NCBI RefSeq assembly: GCF_009905615.1
Contig: NZ_JAAAKW010000020.1
Coordinates: 1-64,000, forward strand
From: Pseudomonas sp. SLFW
GTDB lineage: Bacteria > Pseudomonadota > Gammaproteobacteria > Pseudomonadales > Pseudomonadaceae
Length of the DNA: 64,000 bases
Direction of reading: 5' to 3'
Part shown: piece after piece, positions 7,619 to 15,848 of the stretch
How positions within the stretch are numbered: the first letter of the stretch is position 1
Layout: each line of letters begins with the position of its first letter
The notes under the pieces: model-generated
The model's input: the letters and a program-made list of their open reading frames with translations, nothing else
Told to the model about the DNA's origin: nothing
The model's database searches: none
Made by a program: the position numbers and the translations under genes

Positions 7619-9550
7619 ATGACCACGACACGTTTGACCATGGCCCAGGCCCTGGTGAAGTTTCTCGATAACCAGTACGTCGAAGTCGACGGCGTGCAGA
7701 GCAAATTCGTCGCCGGGGTGTTCACCATTTTCGGCCACGGCAACGTCCTGGGCCTGGGCCAGGCGCTGGAACAGGACAGCGGCGATTTGATCGTGCACCA
7801 GGGCCGCAACGAACAGGGCATGTGCCACGCCGCCATGGGCTTCGCCAAACAACACCTTCGCCGCAAGGTCTACGCCTGCACCTCATCGGTCGGTCCGGGC
7901 GCCGCGAACATGATCACCGCCGCCGCCACCGCGTCGGCCAACCGCATCCCATTGTTGCTGCTGCCGGGCGACGTGTACGCCAGCCGCCAACCCGACCCGG
8001 TGCTGCAACAGATCGAGCAATTCCACGACCTCAGCATCAGCACCAACGACGCCTTCAAGGCCGTGAGCAAATACTGGGACCGCATCAACCGCCCCGAACA
8101 GCTGATGAGTGCCGCGCTCAACGCCATGCGCGTGCTCACTGATCCCGCAGAAACCGGCGCGGTCACCCTGGCCTTGCCGCAAGACGTGCAAGGCGAGGCC
8201 TACGATTATCCCGATTCCTTCCTGCAAAAACGCGTGCACCGCATCGACCGTCGCCCGCCGACTCAGGCCATGCTCAACGACGCGGTGACGCTGCTCAAGG
8301 GCAAACGCAAACCGCTGCTGATCTGTGGCGGCGGCGTGCGTTATTCCGGCGCGGCGGCAGAATTGCAGGCCTTCGCCGAACGTTTCGACATCCCCTTCAG
8401 CGAAACCCAGGCGGGCAAAAGCGCCATCGTCTCGGCACACCCGCTGAACATGGGCGGCATCGGCGAGACCGGTTCGCTGGCGGCCAACACCCTGGCCAAC
8501 GAAGCAGACCTGATCATCGGCGTCGGCACCCGCTACAGCGACTTCACCACCAGCTCCAAATCGCTGTTCCAGAACCCGAACGTGCAGTTCCTCAACCTCA
8601 ACGTCGGCGCCTTCGACGTGCAGAAGCTCGACGGCGTGCAGGTGCTGGCCGACGCGCAACTGGCGTTGCAGGCACTGACCGCAGGGTTGGGGGACTACCG
8701 TTCCCAGTGGGGCAACGCACCGCGTCAGGCCCGCGCGGCGCTGGATACCGAAGTGGATCGGCTGTACGCCGTCGACTACCAGACCGCGGATTTCGAACCG
8801 GAAGTCGCCGGGCATCTGGACCCGCAAGTGCTGCGGGATTTCATCGAAATGACTGGCTCGTGCCTGACCCAAAGCCGGGTGCTCGGCGTGCTCAATCAAC
8901 AGTTGCCGCAAGACGCGGTCATTGTCGCGGCAGCGGGCAGTCTGCCGGGTGATCTGCAGCGGGCCTGGCGCAGCACCAGCGTGGACAGCTATCACGTGGA
9001 ATACGGCTATTCGTGCATGGGCTACGAAGTGAACGCTGCCTTGGGGGCGAAACTAGCGGCGCCTGAGCGTGAGGTGTATGCGCTGGTCGGCGACGGCTCG
9101 TACATGATGCTGCACTCGGAGCTGGCGACCTCGATTCAGGAGCGGCGCAAGATCAACGTGGTCCTGCTCGACAACATGGCCTTTGGTTGCATCAACAACC
9201 TGCAAATGGGCAACGGCATGGGCAGCTTCGGCACCGAATTCCGCTACCGCAATCCTGAAACCGGCTTGCTGGATGGCGATTTCGTCCCGGTGGATTTCGC
9301 CATGAGCGCGGCGGCCTATGGCTGCAAGACGTACAAGGTGAAGACGATCGAAGAACTGGAAGCGGCGCTGGCGGATGCGCGCCAGCAAACCGTTTCGACG
9401 CTGATCGACATCAAGGTCCTGCCGAAAACCATGATCCACGGCTACCTGTCGTGGTGGCGCGTGGGCGTGGCGGAAGTGTCGACCACAGGTGGCACCGCCG
9501 AGGCGTATGAACGGCAGAAAGCGATGCTCGCCAAAGCCCGGAAATACTGA
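7619..9550 (+). CDS. iolD: 3D-(3,5/4)-trihydroxycyclohexane-1,2-dione acylhydrolase (IolD)
   Basis: Thiamine-diphosphate enzyme that opens the inositol-derived ring to 5-deoxy-glucuronate. The 643-aa protein has the three-domain acetolactate-synthase architecture. The N-terminal domain carries the activating Glu65 in VHQGRNEQGMCHAAM. The central domain includes LLICGGGVRYSGA. The C-terminal domain has the ThDP/Mg motif GDGSYMMLHSEL followed by NVVLLDNMAFGCIN. It is separated from mmsA by about 200 bp containing a REP pair. AAGGTG precedes the ATG. This gene is diagnostic for inositol catabolism. Confidence 0.94.
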   Translation: MTTTRLTMAQALVKFLDNQYVEVDGVQSKFVAGVFTIFGHGNVLGLGQALEQDSGDLIVHQGRNEQGMCHAAMGFAKQHLRRKVYACTSSVGPGAANMITAAATASANRIPLLLLPGDVYASRQPDPVLQQIEQFHDLSISTNDAFKAVSKYWDRINRPEQLMSAALNAMRVLTDPAETGAVTLALPQDVQGEAYDYPDSFLQKRVHRIDRRPPTQAMLNDAVTLLKGKRKPLLICGGGVRYSGAAAELQAFAERFDIPFSETQAGKSAIVSAHPLNMGGIGETGSLAANTLANEADLIIGVGTRYSDFTTSSKSLFQNPNVQFLNLNVGAFDVQKLDGVQVLADAQLALQALTAGLGDYRSQWGNAPRQARAALDTEVDRLYAVDYQTADFEPEVAGHLDPQVLRDFIEMTGSCLTQSRVLGVLNQQLPQDAVIVAAAGSLPGDLQRAWRSTSVDSYHVEYGYSCMGYEVNAALGAKLAAPEREVYALVGDGSYMMLHSELATSIQERRKINVVLLDNMAFGCINNLQMGNGMGSFGTEFRYRNPETGLLDGDFVPVDFAMSAAAYGCKTYKVKTIEELEAALADARQQTVSTLIDIKVLPKTMIHGYLSWWRVGVAEVSTTGGTAEAYERQKAMLAKARKY

Positions 9551-9564
9551 AGCTGCCGCATGAC

Positions 9565-9655
9565 CTGTAGGAGTGAGCTTGCTCGCGATTGCGCTCTTTC
9601 AGGCACCGCTGAGGTGGCTGGTCTCAGGCCATCGCGAGCAAGCTTACTCCTACAG
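9565..9655. repeat. REP pair (AGCTTGCTCGCGA type)
   Basis: Inverted copies of CTGTAGGAGTGAGCTTGCTC flank about 40 bp in the gap between iolD and the downstream oxidoreductase. Confidence 0.85.
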
Positions 9656-9683
9656 TAGAGCGTATACGGACAGAGGACTGCGT

Positions 9684-10703
9684 ATGAAAATCGGACTCAT
9701 CGGCTACGGCAAAGGCGGGCGTTTCTTTCACGCGCCGCTTCTGGCCAGCCTGCCCGGCGCGAGCTTTGCGGGGGTGGTGACGCGTTCCCCCGAGCGTCGC
9801 CAGGAGCTGACCCAGGATTACCCCAAGGTCCCGGCCTTCGACAGCCTGGCCGACCTGGTCGCCGCCGGTGTCGATGCCGTGGTGATCTCCACCCCACTGG
9901 CCTCCCGCCGGGCGCTGATTCTGGAAGCCATCGAACTCGGCATTCCGGTGGTCAGCGACAAACCCTTCGCCCCCAGTGCCAAAGACGCCCAGGAACTGGT
10001 GGACGCCGCCGAGCGCCGTGGCGTGTTGCTGGGCGTGTACCAGAACCGTCGTTGGGATTCGGACTTTCTCACCGTGCGCAAATTGATCGATCAGGGCGTG
10101 CTCGGCGAGATCACCCGGTTCGAATCCCGCGTCGAACGTTATTCGCCGTCGTCAGTGGGCAAGGAAAGTGGCGGCGGGATTCTGCGCGATTTAGGCAGCC
10201 ATCTGGTCGATCAGGCGCTGCTGTTGTTCGGCCCGGTGAAGCGGGTGTACGCCGAACTGGAATTCGCCACGCCCGAGCAGAAGGTGGATCACGGCTTTTT
10301 CGTGTCGCTGATTCATGAGAGCGGCGTGACCTCGCACCTGTGGGGCAACTGCCTGCAAAACGCTCAAGGCCCACGCTTTCGGGTCAACGGCTCTCAGGGC
10401 TGCTATACCGTTGAAGGCCTCGACGGCCAGGAAGCGGCGGCGCTGGCCGGGTTGTCGCCCAAATCCGAGGGCGAACGCTGGGGCGTTGAAGAACATCGTC
10501 GATGGGGCTGGTTCGAACAGGGCGAACACCGCGAGCGGGTGCCGTCGGAGCGGGGCAGTTGGCCCGAGTTCTACCGACAATTGCAGGATGCGGTGATGAA
10601 CCAGGGACGAAACCCGGTGGATGCGCGGGATGCGGTGGCGTCGGCCAAGGTGCTGGATGCCGCCAGAATCAGCGCGCTGGAAGGGCGAGTTATCACTCTT
10701 TAA
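9684..10703 (+). CDS. Gfo/Idh/MocA oxidoreductase, IolW (scyllo-inositol dehydrogenase)-like
   Basis: NAD(P)-dependent oxidoreductase likely to convert an inositol isomer to inosose. The 339-aa protein has an N-terminal Rossmann fold (GLIGYGKGGRFFHAPLL), the SDKP catalytic-lysine motif near residue 95 and a C-terminal DLGSHLVDQALLLFG motif. Segments such as GVLLGVYQNRRWDSDFLT resemble Bacillus IolW (scyllo-inositol dehydrogenase) and E. coli YdgJ more than classic IolG. The ATG at 9684 after AGAGGAC is the sensible start; the in-frame upstream extension to 9573 lies inside a REP. It follows iolD in the place where iolG is often found, so it may supply the first dehydrogenation. The exact substrate is uncertain. 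Confidence 0.82.
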   Translation: MKIGLIGYGKGGRFFHAPLLASLPGASFAGVVTRSPERRQELTQDYPKVPAFDSLADLVAAGVDAVVISTPLASRRALILEAIELGIPVVSDKPFAPSAKDAQELVDAAERRGVLLGVYQNRRWDSDFLTVRKLIDQGVLGEITRFESRVERYSPSSVGKESGGGILRDLGSHLVDQALLLFGPVKRVYAELEFATPEQKVDHGFFVSLIHESGVTSHLWGNCLQNAQGPRFRVNGSQGCYTVEGLDGQEAAALAGLSPKSEGERWGVEEHRRWGWFEQGEHRERVPSERGSWPEFYRQLQDAVMNQGRNPVDARDAVASAKVLDAARISALEGRVITL

Positions 10704-10723
10704 TGGGTATACCTCGGTTCAAG

Positions 10724-10816
10724 ACTGTGGGAGCGAATTCATTCGCGAAAAATATTCCAGACGACAAAAATGCGTCGGTTGAAAATGCCTATCGCGAATG
10801 AATTCGCTCCCACAGA
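10724..10816. repeat. REP pair (GAATTCATTCGCGAA type)
   Basis: Inverted CTGTGGGAGCGAATTCATTC cores flank about 45 bp. Lies just after the stop codon of the IolW-like gene and may act as its 3' stabiliser or stop. Confidence 0.85.
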
Positions 10817-11012
10817 GGTCTTGTCCAGCCCACCCAGAGGAGCCGTCGCGCACGTAGAAAACGAAAATAGAAATAAATTCTAAAATCTGTTGAAGTAGAA
10901 ATTATTTTCCAATAGAGTCATTTCCAGGTTGCCGAATCTCGACGTTCAGACCGTTTCCACCGTCTGATCGAACGAAACAAAAACAAGAAAGCCAAGAAGA
11001 CAGGTACCGTCG

Positions 11013-11246
11013 ATGAACATGCTCAAATCAGCCGTCAAGGTCTGCCGTTCCGCATCACGTTCGCTGCTTGCCCATTCCCGGGCGCTGTCCCGCCTGACCC
11101 CCGCTATCACGTTCGACAAAACCCTTGAAATCCTCGCCCGCGTCCTCTGCGTTCAAAGCAGCGGCGTGATGGTCTGTGGTTCGGCGAGTGCGTCGGTGGC
11201 CCATTTTCCAAGCCCGGATTTTGCCAGCCCAAAAAACACCCTCTGA
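11013..11246 (+). CDS. Possible small leader ORF (77 aa), unrecognised
   Basis: A 77-codon frame with no recognised domain, starting with an ATG nine bases after AGGT and ending 57 bp before the ABC binding-protein gene. The product is Ser/Ala/Arg-rich (SASRSLLAHSRALSRL near the start) and shows no clear signal or membrane segment. It lies in what would be the long leader of the transporter message. It may be a chance frame in GC-rich DNA, a decayed gene or a translated leader. I cannot decide between these from sequence alone. Confidence 0.22.
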   Translation: MNMLKSAVKVCRSASRSLLAHSRALSRLTPAITFDKTLEILARVLCVQSSGVMVCGSASASVAHFPSPDFASPKNTL

Positions 11247-11274
11247 ACACCCGCAGTCGTTAGCCAATTCATAC

Positions 11275-11282
11275 AACAACAA
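11275..11282 (+). promoter_or_regulatory. A-rich Hfq/Crc-type motif before the ABC binding-protein gene
   Basis: AACAACAA is a perfect AAnAAnAA match, placed just upstream of TTTGGAG and the ATG at 11304. Confidence 0.5.
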
Positions 11283-11303
11283 GAATTTGGAGAAAGACCG
11301 TAC

Positions 11304-12233
11304 ATGAACACCAAAGCCCGTTTTACCTCCCTGGCACTGGCCCTGATGCTCAGCAGTGGCGCCACTCTGGCGGCCGACCTGAAAATTGGCGTGGCCATGT
11401 CGCAGTTCGATGACACCTACCTGACCTATATGCGCGAAGACATGGGCAAAAAGGCCAAGGACATGGGCGGCGTCGACCTGCAGTTCGTCGATGGCCGCAA
11501 CGACGTCAACAAACAGCTCGACCAGGTGCAGGAGCTGATCGGCAAAAAAGTCGATGCACTGATCGTCAATCCGGTGGACACCGCCGCCACCGCGCGCATC
11601 ACCAAGGCCGCCACCGCTGCCGGGATTCCGCTGGTCTACGTCAACCGCCGTCCGGATGATCCGAAGCTGCCCGCAGGCGTGGCCTCCGTGACCTCTGATG
11701 ACAAGGAAGCGGGCCGTATGCAGATGCAATACGTCGCCGACAAACTGGGCGGCAAAGGCACCGTGGTGATTTTGCTGGGCGAGCTGTCGAACAACTCGAC
11801 CCGCGACCGCACCGAAGGCGTCAAAGAGGTCCTGAAAAAATACCCGGACATCAAAATTGCCGAAGAACAGGAAGGCGCCTGGGGTCGGCAGAAAGGCATG
11901 GACATCACCAACAACTGGCTGACCCAAGGCCGTGATTTCAGTGCCGTGCTTTCCAACAACGACGAAATGGCCATCGGCGCCTCCATGGCCCTCAAGCAAG
12001 CGGGCAAGAAGCAAGGCGACGTGCTCGTGGCCGGTGTCGACGGCACCCCGGACGGCCTGGCTGCTGTCAAGAAGGGCGACCTGACCGTGTCGGTGTTCCA
12101 GGACGCCAAAGGGCAGGGCGAAGGCTCCATCGACGCCGCTGTGAAACTGGCGAAGAAGGAAACGCTGCCGCAACAGGCCATCGTGATCCCGTTCAAGCTG
12201 ATCACGCCTGAAAACGTCAGCACGTTCAAATAA
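11304..12233 (+). CDS. Sugar/inositol ABC transporter periplasmic binding protein
   Basis: Periplasmic solute-binding protein of the ribose-type (RbsB/IbpA) class, 309 aa. A signal peptide is clear: MNTKAR, a hydrophobic stretch to about residue 20, and an Ala-X-Ala-like cleavage site before ADLKIGVAMS. The mature part has the two-lobe sequence pattern of peripla_BP_4 proteins: QLDQVQELIGKKVDALIVNP, then SNNDEMAIGASMALKQAG and VAGVDGTPDGLAAVKKG. It heads a binding protein-ATPase-permease operon directly after the inositol enzymes, so myo-inositol is the most likely ligand (compare Caulobacter IbpA). Ligand specificity is inferred from context. Confidence 0.9.
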   Translation: MNTKARFTSLALALMLSSGATLAADLKIGVAMSQFDDTYLTYMREDMGKKAKDMGGVDLQFVDGRNDVNKQLDQVQELIGKKVDALIVNPVDTAATARITKAATAAGIPLVYVNRRPDDPKLPAGVASVTSDDKEAGRMQMQYVADKLGGKGTVVILLGELSNNSTRDRTEGVKEVLKKYPDIKIAEEQEGAWGRQKGMDITNNWLTQGRDFSAVLSNNDEMAIGASMALKQAGKKQGDVLVAGVDGTPDGLAAVKKGDLTVSVFQDAKGQGEGSIDAAVKLAKKETLPQQAIVIPFKLITPENVSTFK

Positions 12234-12313
12234 CGTCCACACCACGACGACGGACAGGACGCAGAGGCGGGTCTTCCCCCTCTGCGCCGATGTCGCCTGA
12301 GGAGCCTGTGACC

Positions 12314-13882
12314 ATGTTCGCATCCGCTACTGCTTCGACCGCTGCCCCGGCCAGCGCCACCGCCGACCGCGCGGCCACCGCTGCCGAGCATCCCTACCTG
12401 CTGGAAATCACCCACATCAGCAAAGGCTTTCCGGGCGTGGTGGCGCTGGACGACGTGGAACTGCGCGTCCGCCCAGGCAGCGTGCTGGCGTTGATGGGCG
12501 AGAACGGTGCGGGCAAGTCCACCCTGATGAAAATCATCGCCGGGATCTACCAGCCGGACACCGGCGAAATCCGCCTGCGGGGCAAACCGGTGGTGTTCGA
12601 AACCCCGCTGTCAGCCTTGCAGTCGGGCATCGCGATGATCCATCAGGAACTCAACCTGATGCCGCACATGACCATTGCCGAGAACATCTGGATCGGCCGC
12701 GAGCAGCTCAACGGTTTTCACATGGTCGATCACCGCGCCATGCACCGCTGCACTCAAGAATTGCTGGACCGCCTGCGCATCGACCTCGACCCGGAAGAGC
12801 ACGTCGGCAATCTGAGCATCGCCGAGCGGCAGATGGTCGAGATCGCCAAGGCCGTGTCCTACGACTCAGACGTGCTGATCATGGACGAACCGACTTCTGC
12901 CATCACCGAGAAGGAAGTCGCCCACCTGTTTTCGATCATTGCCGACCTGCGGGCGCAAGGTAAGGGCATCATTTACATCACCCACAAAATGAACGAGGTG
13001 TTCGCCATCGCCGACGAAGTGGCCGTGTTCCGCGACGGCGCCTACATCGGCCTGCAGCGCGCCGACAGCATGGACGGCGACAGCCTGATTTCGATGATGG
13101 TAGGGCGCGAACTGACCCAGCTGTTCCCCGAGCGTGACACGCGGATGGGCAAGCTACTGCTCTCCGTTCGCAACCTGTCGCTGGAGGGGGTGTTCAAGGA
13201 TGTGTCCTTCGATTTGCACGCCGGTGAAGTGCTGGGCATCGCCGGTTTGATGGGATCGGGGCGTACCAACGTCGCCGAAACGATCTTTGGCATCACCCCG
13301 TGCACCGGCGGCGAGATTCAGCTGGACGGCGCGCCGATCAAAGTCACCGACCCGCACTTCGCCATCGAGAAAGGCTTCGCGCTGTTGACCGAAGATCGCA
13401 AGCTCAGCGGCCTGTTTCCGTGCCTGTCAGTGCTGGAAAACATGGAGATGGCGGTGCTACCGCATTACGTCGGCAACGGCTTCGTGCACCAGAAAGCGCT
13501 GCGTGCCCTGTGCGAAGACATGTGCAAGAAATTGCGCGTGAAGACGCCGTCGCTGGAGCAATGCATCGACACGCTGTCTGGCGGCAATCAGCAAAAGGCC
13601 TTGATTGCGCGCTGGCTGATGACCAATCCCCGGGTGCTGATTCTCGACGAACCGACCCGAGGCATCGACGTCGGCGCCAAGGCCGAGATTTACCGGCTGA
13701 TTTCCCTGCTGGCCAGCGAAGGCATGGCGGTGATCATGATCTCCTCGGAATTGCCGGAAGTGCTGGGCATGAGTGATCGGGTCATGGTCATGCACGAAGG
13801 CGAAATGATGGGCACGCTGGATCGTGCCGAAGCGACCCAGGAGCGGGTCATGCACCTGGCGTCCGGCAATTCGATCCACTAA
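12314..13882 (+). CDS. Sugar/inositol ABC transporter ATP-binding protein (double ATPase)
   Basis: Energises import of the inositol-type sugar. The 522-aa protein contains two ABC modules, as in RbsA/XylG. The first (about residues 25-260) has Walker A GENGAGKST, signature LSIAERQMVEIAKA and Walker B VLIMDEPT. The second (about 270-510) has a degenerate P-loop GLMGSGRTN, signature LSGGNQQKALIARWL and Walker B LILDEPTRGIDVGAK. Such asymmetric loss in the second P-loop is normal for this family. I choose the ATG at 12314, nine bases after GAGGAG; an in-frame ATG at 12290 lacks a site. An Ala/Thr-rich N-terminal tail of about 30 residues precedes the first domain. Confidence 0.93.
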   Translation: MFASATASTAAPASATADRAATAAEHPYLLEITHISKGFPGVVALDDVELRVRPGSVLALMGENGAGKSTLMKIIAGIYQPDTGEIRLRGKPVVFETPLSALQSGIAMIHQELNLMPHMTIAENIWIGREQLNGFHMVDHRAMHRCTQELLDRLRIDLDPEEHVGNLSIAERQMVEIAKAVSYDSDVLIMDEPTSAITEKEVAHLFSIIADLRAQGKGIIYITHKMNEVFAIADEVAVFRDGAYIGLQRADSMDGDSLISMMVGRELTQLFPERDTRMGKLLLSVRNLSLEGVFKDVSFDLHAGEVLGIAGLMGSGRTNVAETIFGITPCTGGEIQLDGAPIKVTDPHFAIEKGFALLTEDRKLSGLFPCLSVLENMEMAVLPHYVGNGFVHQKALRALCEDMCKKLRVKTPSLEQCIDTLSGGNQQKALIARWLMTNPRVLILDEPTRGIDVGAKAEIYRLISLLASEGMAVIMISSELPEVLGMSDRVMVMHEGEMMGTLDRAEATQERVMHLASGNSIH

Positions 13883-13911
13883 AGGCCTGTCACTGGCCCC
13901 TCGTGGGTCGT

Positions 13912-13922
13912 AACAAGAATAA
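13912..13922 (+). promoter_or_regulatory. A-rich Hfq/Crc-type motif before the ABC permease gene
   Basis: AACAAGAATAA contains two overlapping AAnAAnAA matches directly upstream of the AAGAGG ribosome binding site and the ATG at 13932. Confidence 0.5.
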
Positions 13923-13931
13923 GAGGCACAC

Positions 13932-14960
13932 ATGAAGATGAACGCGATCCTGGAAAACAAACCCGCCGTGGCGCCGACCAAGCACAAACGCCGGATGCCT
14001 ACCGAGCTGAGCATCTTTCTGGTGCTGATCGGCATCGGCCTGATCTTCGAAATCTTCGGCTGGGTCGTGCGGGATCAGAGCTTTCTGATGAACTCCCAGC
14101 GACTGGTGCTGATGATCCTGCAAGTGTCGATCATCGGAATGATCGCCATTGGCGTGACACAGGTGATCATCACCACGGGCATCGACCTGTCGTCCGGCTC
14201 GGTGCTGGCGTTGACGGCGATGATCGCGGCCAGTCTCGCGCAATCCTCCGATTACACCCGCGCTGTATTTCCTTCACTGACCGACCTGCCAGTGTGGATA
14301 CCGGTCATCGCGGGATTGGGGGTGGGGCTGTTGGCCGGGGCGATCAACGGCAGCATCATCGCCATCACCGGGATTCCGCCGTTCATCGCCACCCTCGGCA
14401 TGATGGTGTCGGCCCGCGGCCTGGCGCGTTTCTACACCGGCGGCCAGCCTGTGAGCATGCTCAACGATTCCTACACCGCCATCGGTCAGGGCGCGATGCC
14501 CGTGATCATCTTTCTGGTGGTGGCGGTGATCTTCCACATCGCCCTGCGCTACACCAAATACGGCAAATACACCTACGCCATCGGCGGCAACATGCAGGCG
14601 GCGCGCACCTCCGGGATCAACGTCAAGCGTCACCTGGTGATCGTCTACAGCATCGCCGGTCTGCTGGCGGGGTTGGCAGGTGTGGTCGCGTCGGCGCGGG
14701 CTGCGACTGGGCAGGCGGGCATGGGCGTGTCGTATGAGCTGGACGCGATTGCCGCCGCCGTGATCGGCGGCACCAGCCTGGCCGGGGGCGTTGGGCGGAT
14801 TACGGGTACTGTGATCGGCGCACTGATCCTGGGCGTCATGGCCAGCGGCTTCACCTTCGTCGGCGTCGATGCCTATGTGCAAGACATCATCAAAGGCCTG
14901 ATCATCGTCGTCGCGGTGGTCATCGACCAGTACCGCAACAAACGCAAGCTCAAACGCTGA
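13932..14960 (+). CDS. Sugar/inositol ABC transporter permease
   Basis: Inner-membrane permease of the RbsC/IatP class, 342 aa, with about eight to ten hydrophobic segments. The family motifs GIDLSSGSVLALTAM (near residue 85) and GGTSLAGGVGRITGTVIGALILG (near 280) are present. The basic tail DQYRNKRKLKR ends the protein in the cytoplasm. It starts 49 bp after the ATPase gene and is followed 30 bp later by a strong terminator, so it closes the transport operon. Substrate by context: myo-inositol. Confidence 0.92.
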   Translation: MKMNAILENKPAVAPTKHKRRMPTELSIFLVLIGIGLIFEIFGWVVRDQSFLMNSQRLVLMILQVSIIGMIAIGVTQVIITTGIDLSSGSVLALTAMIAASLAQSSDYTRAVFPSLTDLPVWIPVIAGLGVGLLAGAINGSIIAITGIPPFIATLGMMVSARGLARFYTGGQPVSMLNDSYTAIGQGAMPVIIFLVVAVIFHIALRYTKYGKYTYAIGGNMQAARTSGINVKRHLVIVYSIAGLLAGLAGVVASARAATGQAGMGVSYELDAIAAAVIGGTSLAGGVGRITGTVIGALILGVMASGFTFVGVDAYVQDIIKGLIIVVAVVIDQYRNKRKLKR

Positions 14961-14990
14961 TGTCGTGATGCCAGTCGTTTGATGAACGTG

Positions 14991-15023
14991 AAAAGGGCCC
15001 GCAGAGGGGCCCTTTTCGTTTTT
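14991..15023 (+). terminator. Rho-independent terminator of the inositol importer operon
   Basis: The perfect 10-bp stem AAAAGGGCCC / GGGCCCTTTT closes a 6-nt loop and is followed by CGTTTTT. Placed 30 bp after the permease stop codon. Confidence 0.9.
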
Positions 15024-15426
15024 CTGCCGGTTTGAACCGAACGGCCGATGGCCTGTCAGACAGCGTCCAGAAAGCCGGTGTTGGCAGGCCGGACGCCATC
15101 GCGAGCAAGCTCACTCCTACAGGGTTACGCGTGCCTGTAGGAGTGAGCTTGCTCGCGATAACGGTGCCGAATCCGATGAGCTTGTCATGGCAGACACAGG
15201 TTGAAACACCGGTTTGGCTCAACGCCACCGGGGATTTGGGGGGTTGTTGAGCGAATCTTGTTCAATTATGTTGCCGAGTACGAAACCCGGCCTTAGACTG
15301 CCGCCCCTCGTAAATTGAGTGCCGGGTGCGCTTGGAGACGACGGCGCTGGTGACTCGCGACCTTTACGATCGGGCCAAGGCGCTCCCTTGATTCGCCCTA
15401 ATGCACGTTTTTTTATAGAGAAATCA
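15024..15426. other. Intergenic region before dksA2
   Basis: No gene seen in about 400 bp. It contains a REP pair (15099-15160) and then about 260 bp with the presumed dksA2 promoter. I looked for a Zur-type operator (GTTATA-N2-ATAAC-like) because P. aeruginosa dksA2 is Zur-regulated, and saw no convincing match. A poly-T stretch (TTTTTTTATAG) lies just before the dksA2 start. Confidence 0.4.
15099..15160. repeat. REP pair in reversed (tail-to-tail) order
   Basis: ATCGCGAGCAAGCTCACTCC is followed after a short spacer by GGAGTGAGCTTGCTCGCGAT. The two copies have the opposite relative order to the other pairs in the window, with the CTACAGG ends facing inward. Confidence 0.85.
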
Positions 15427-15831
15427 ATGACCAAGGAAAAGTTGCTGGCGATGCCGGCCGATGACTACATGAACGCGGAGCAACACGCATTCTTCATCGA
15501 GCTGCTGCAAGCCATGAAAGTGGAAATCCACGAGCGCATCGAGCAGAGCCGTATCGCTATCGAAAGCCTGGACACCCCGGCTGATCCCGCTGATGCCGCT
15601 TCCGTCGAAGAAGAGCGTCACTGGCTGGTCAACGTGATCGACCGCGATCAGCGCATGCTTCCACAGCTGGAAATGGCGTTGACCCGTATCGCCGAAGACA
15701 CGTTCGGCTGGTGCGATGACAGTGGTGAGCCTATCGGTCTGAAGCGCCTGCTGATCAGCCCGACCACCAAATACTGCATCGAAGCTCAGGAACGCCACGA
15801 GCAGATCGACCGCCACCAGCGCCAGGCCTGA
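15427..15831 (+). CDS. dksA2: DksA paralogue of the DksA2 (zinc-independent) type
   Basis: RNA-polymerase secondary-channel factor that acts with ppGpp; the DksA2 paralogue of P. aeruginosa replaces DksA under zinc limitation. The 134-aa protein has an N-terminal coiled coil with the acidic tip retained (Asp53 and Asp56, equivalent to the Asp pair of E. coli DksA). The zinc-finger region GWCDDSG...YCIEAQE keeps only two of the four canonical Cys (Cys96, Cys117). The second and fourth positions are Ser99 and Ala120, so canonical four-Cys zinc binding is lost. The ATG at 15427 gives a length matching the family; the in-frame extension upstream to 15319 is not needed. A terminator follows at once. 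Confidence 0.88.
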   Translation: MTKEKLLAMPADDYMNAEQHAFFIELLQAMKVEIHERIEQSRIAIESLDTPADPADAASVEEERHWLVNVIDRDQRMLPQLEMALTRIAEDTFGWCDDSGEPIGLKRLLISPTTKYCIEAQERHEQIDRHQRQA

Positions 15832-15848
15832 TCCGCCCGCTGTGGTTC

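Larger units (their letters stand above)
10704..11303 (+). promoter_or_regulatory. Long leader/control region upstream of the inositol ABC importer
   Basis: A 600-bp gap holds a REP pair (10724-10816), an AT-rich patch with a candidate promoter (TTGAAG 10890-10895, 17-bp spacer, TAGAGT 10913-10918), a small possible reading frame (11013-11246), and an A-rich motif AACAACAA (11275-11282) just before the ribosome binding site of the binding-protein gene. The spacer of the candidate promoter contains AGAA-ATTATT-TTCC (10897-10910), one base off GGAA-N6-TTCC. If used, the promoter would give a leader of nearly 400 nt. Confidence 0.45.

Noticed and set aside
11055..12323. 422-aa frame on the minus strand across the ABC binding-protein gene
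   Set aside because: Shadow frame of GC-rich coding DNA; the plus-strand gene has a signal peptide and clear family motifs, and the antisense product shows none.
15160..15426. Zur operator before dksA2
   Set aside because: Sought because of the P. aeruginosa precedent, but no GTTATA-N2-ATAAC-like palindrome could be read.
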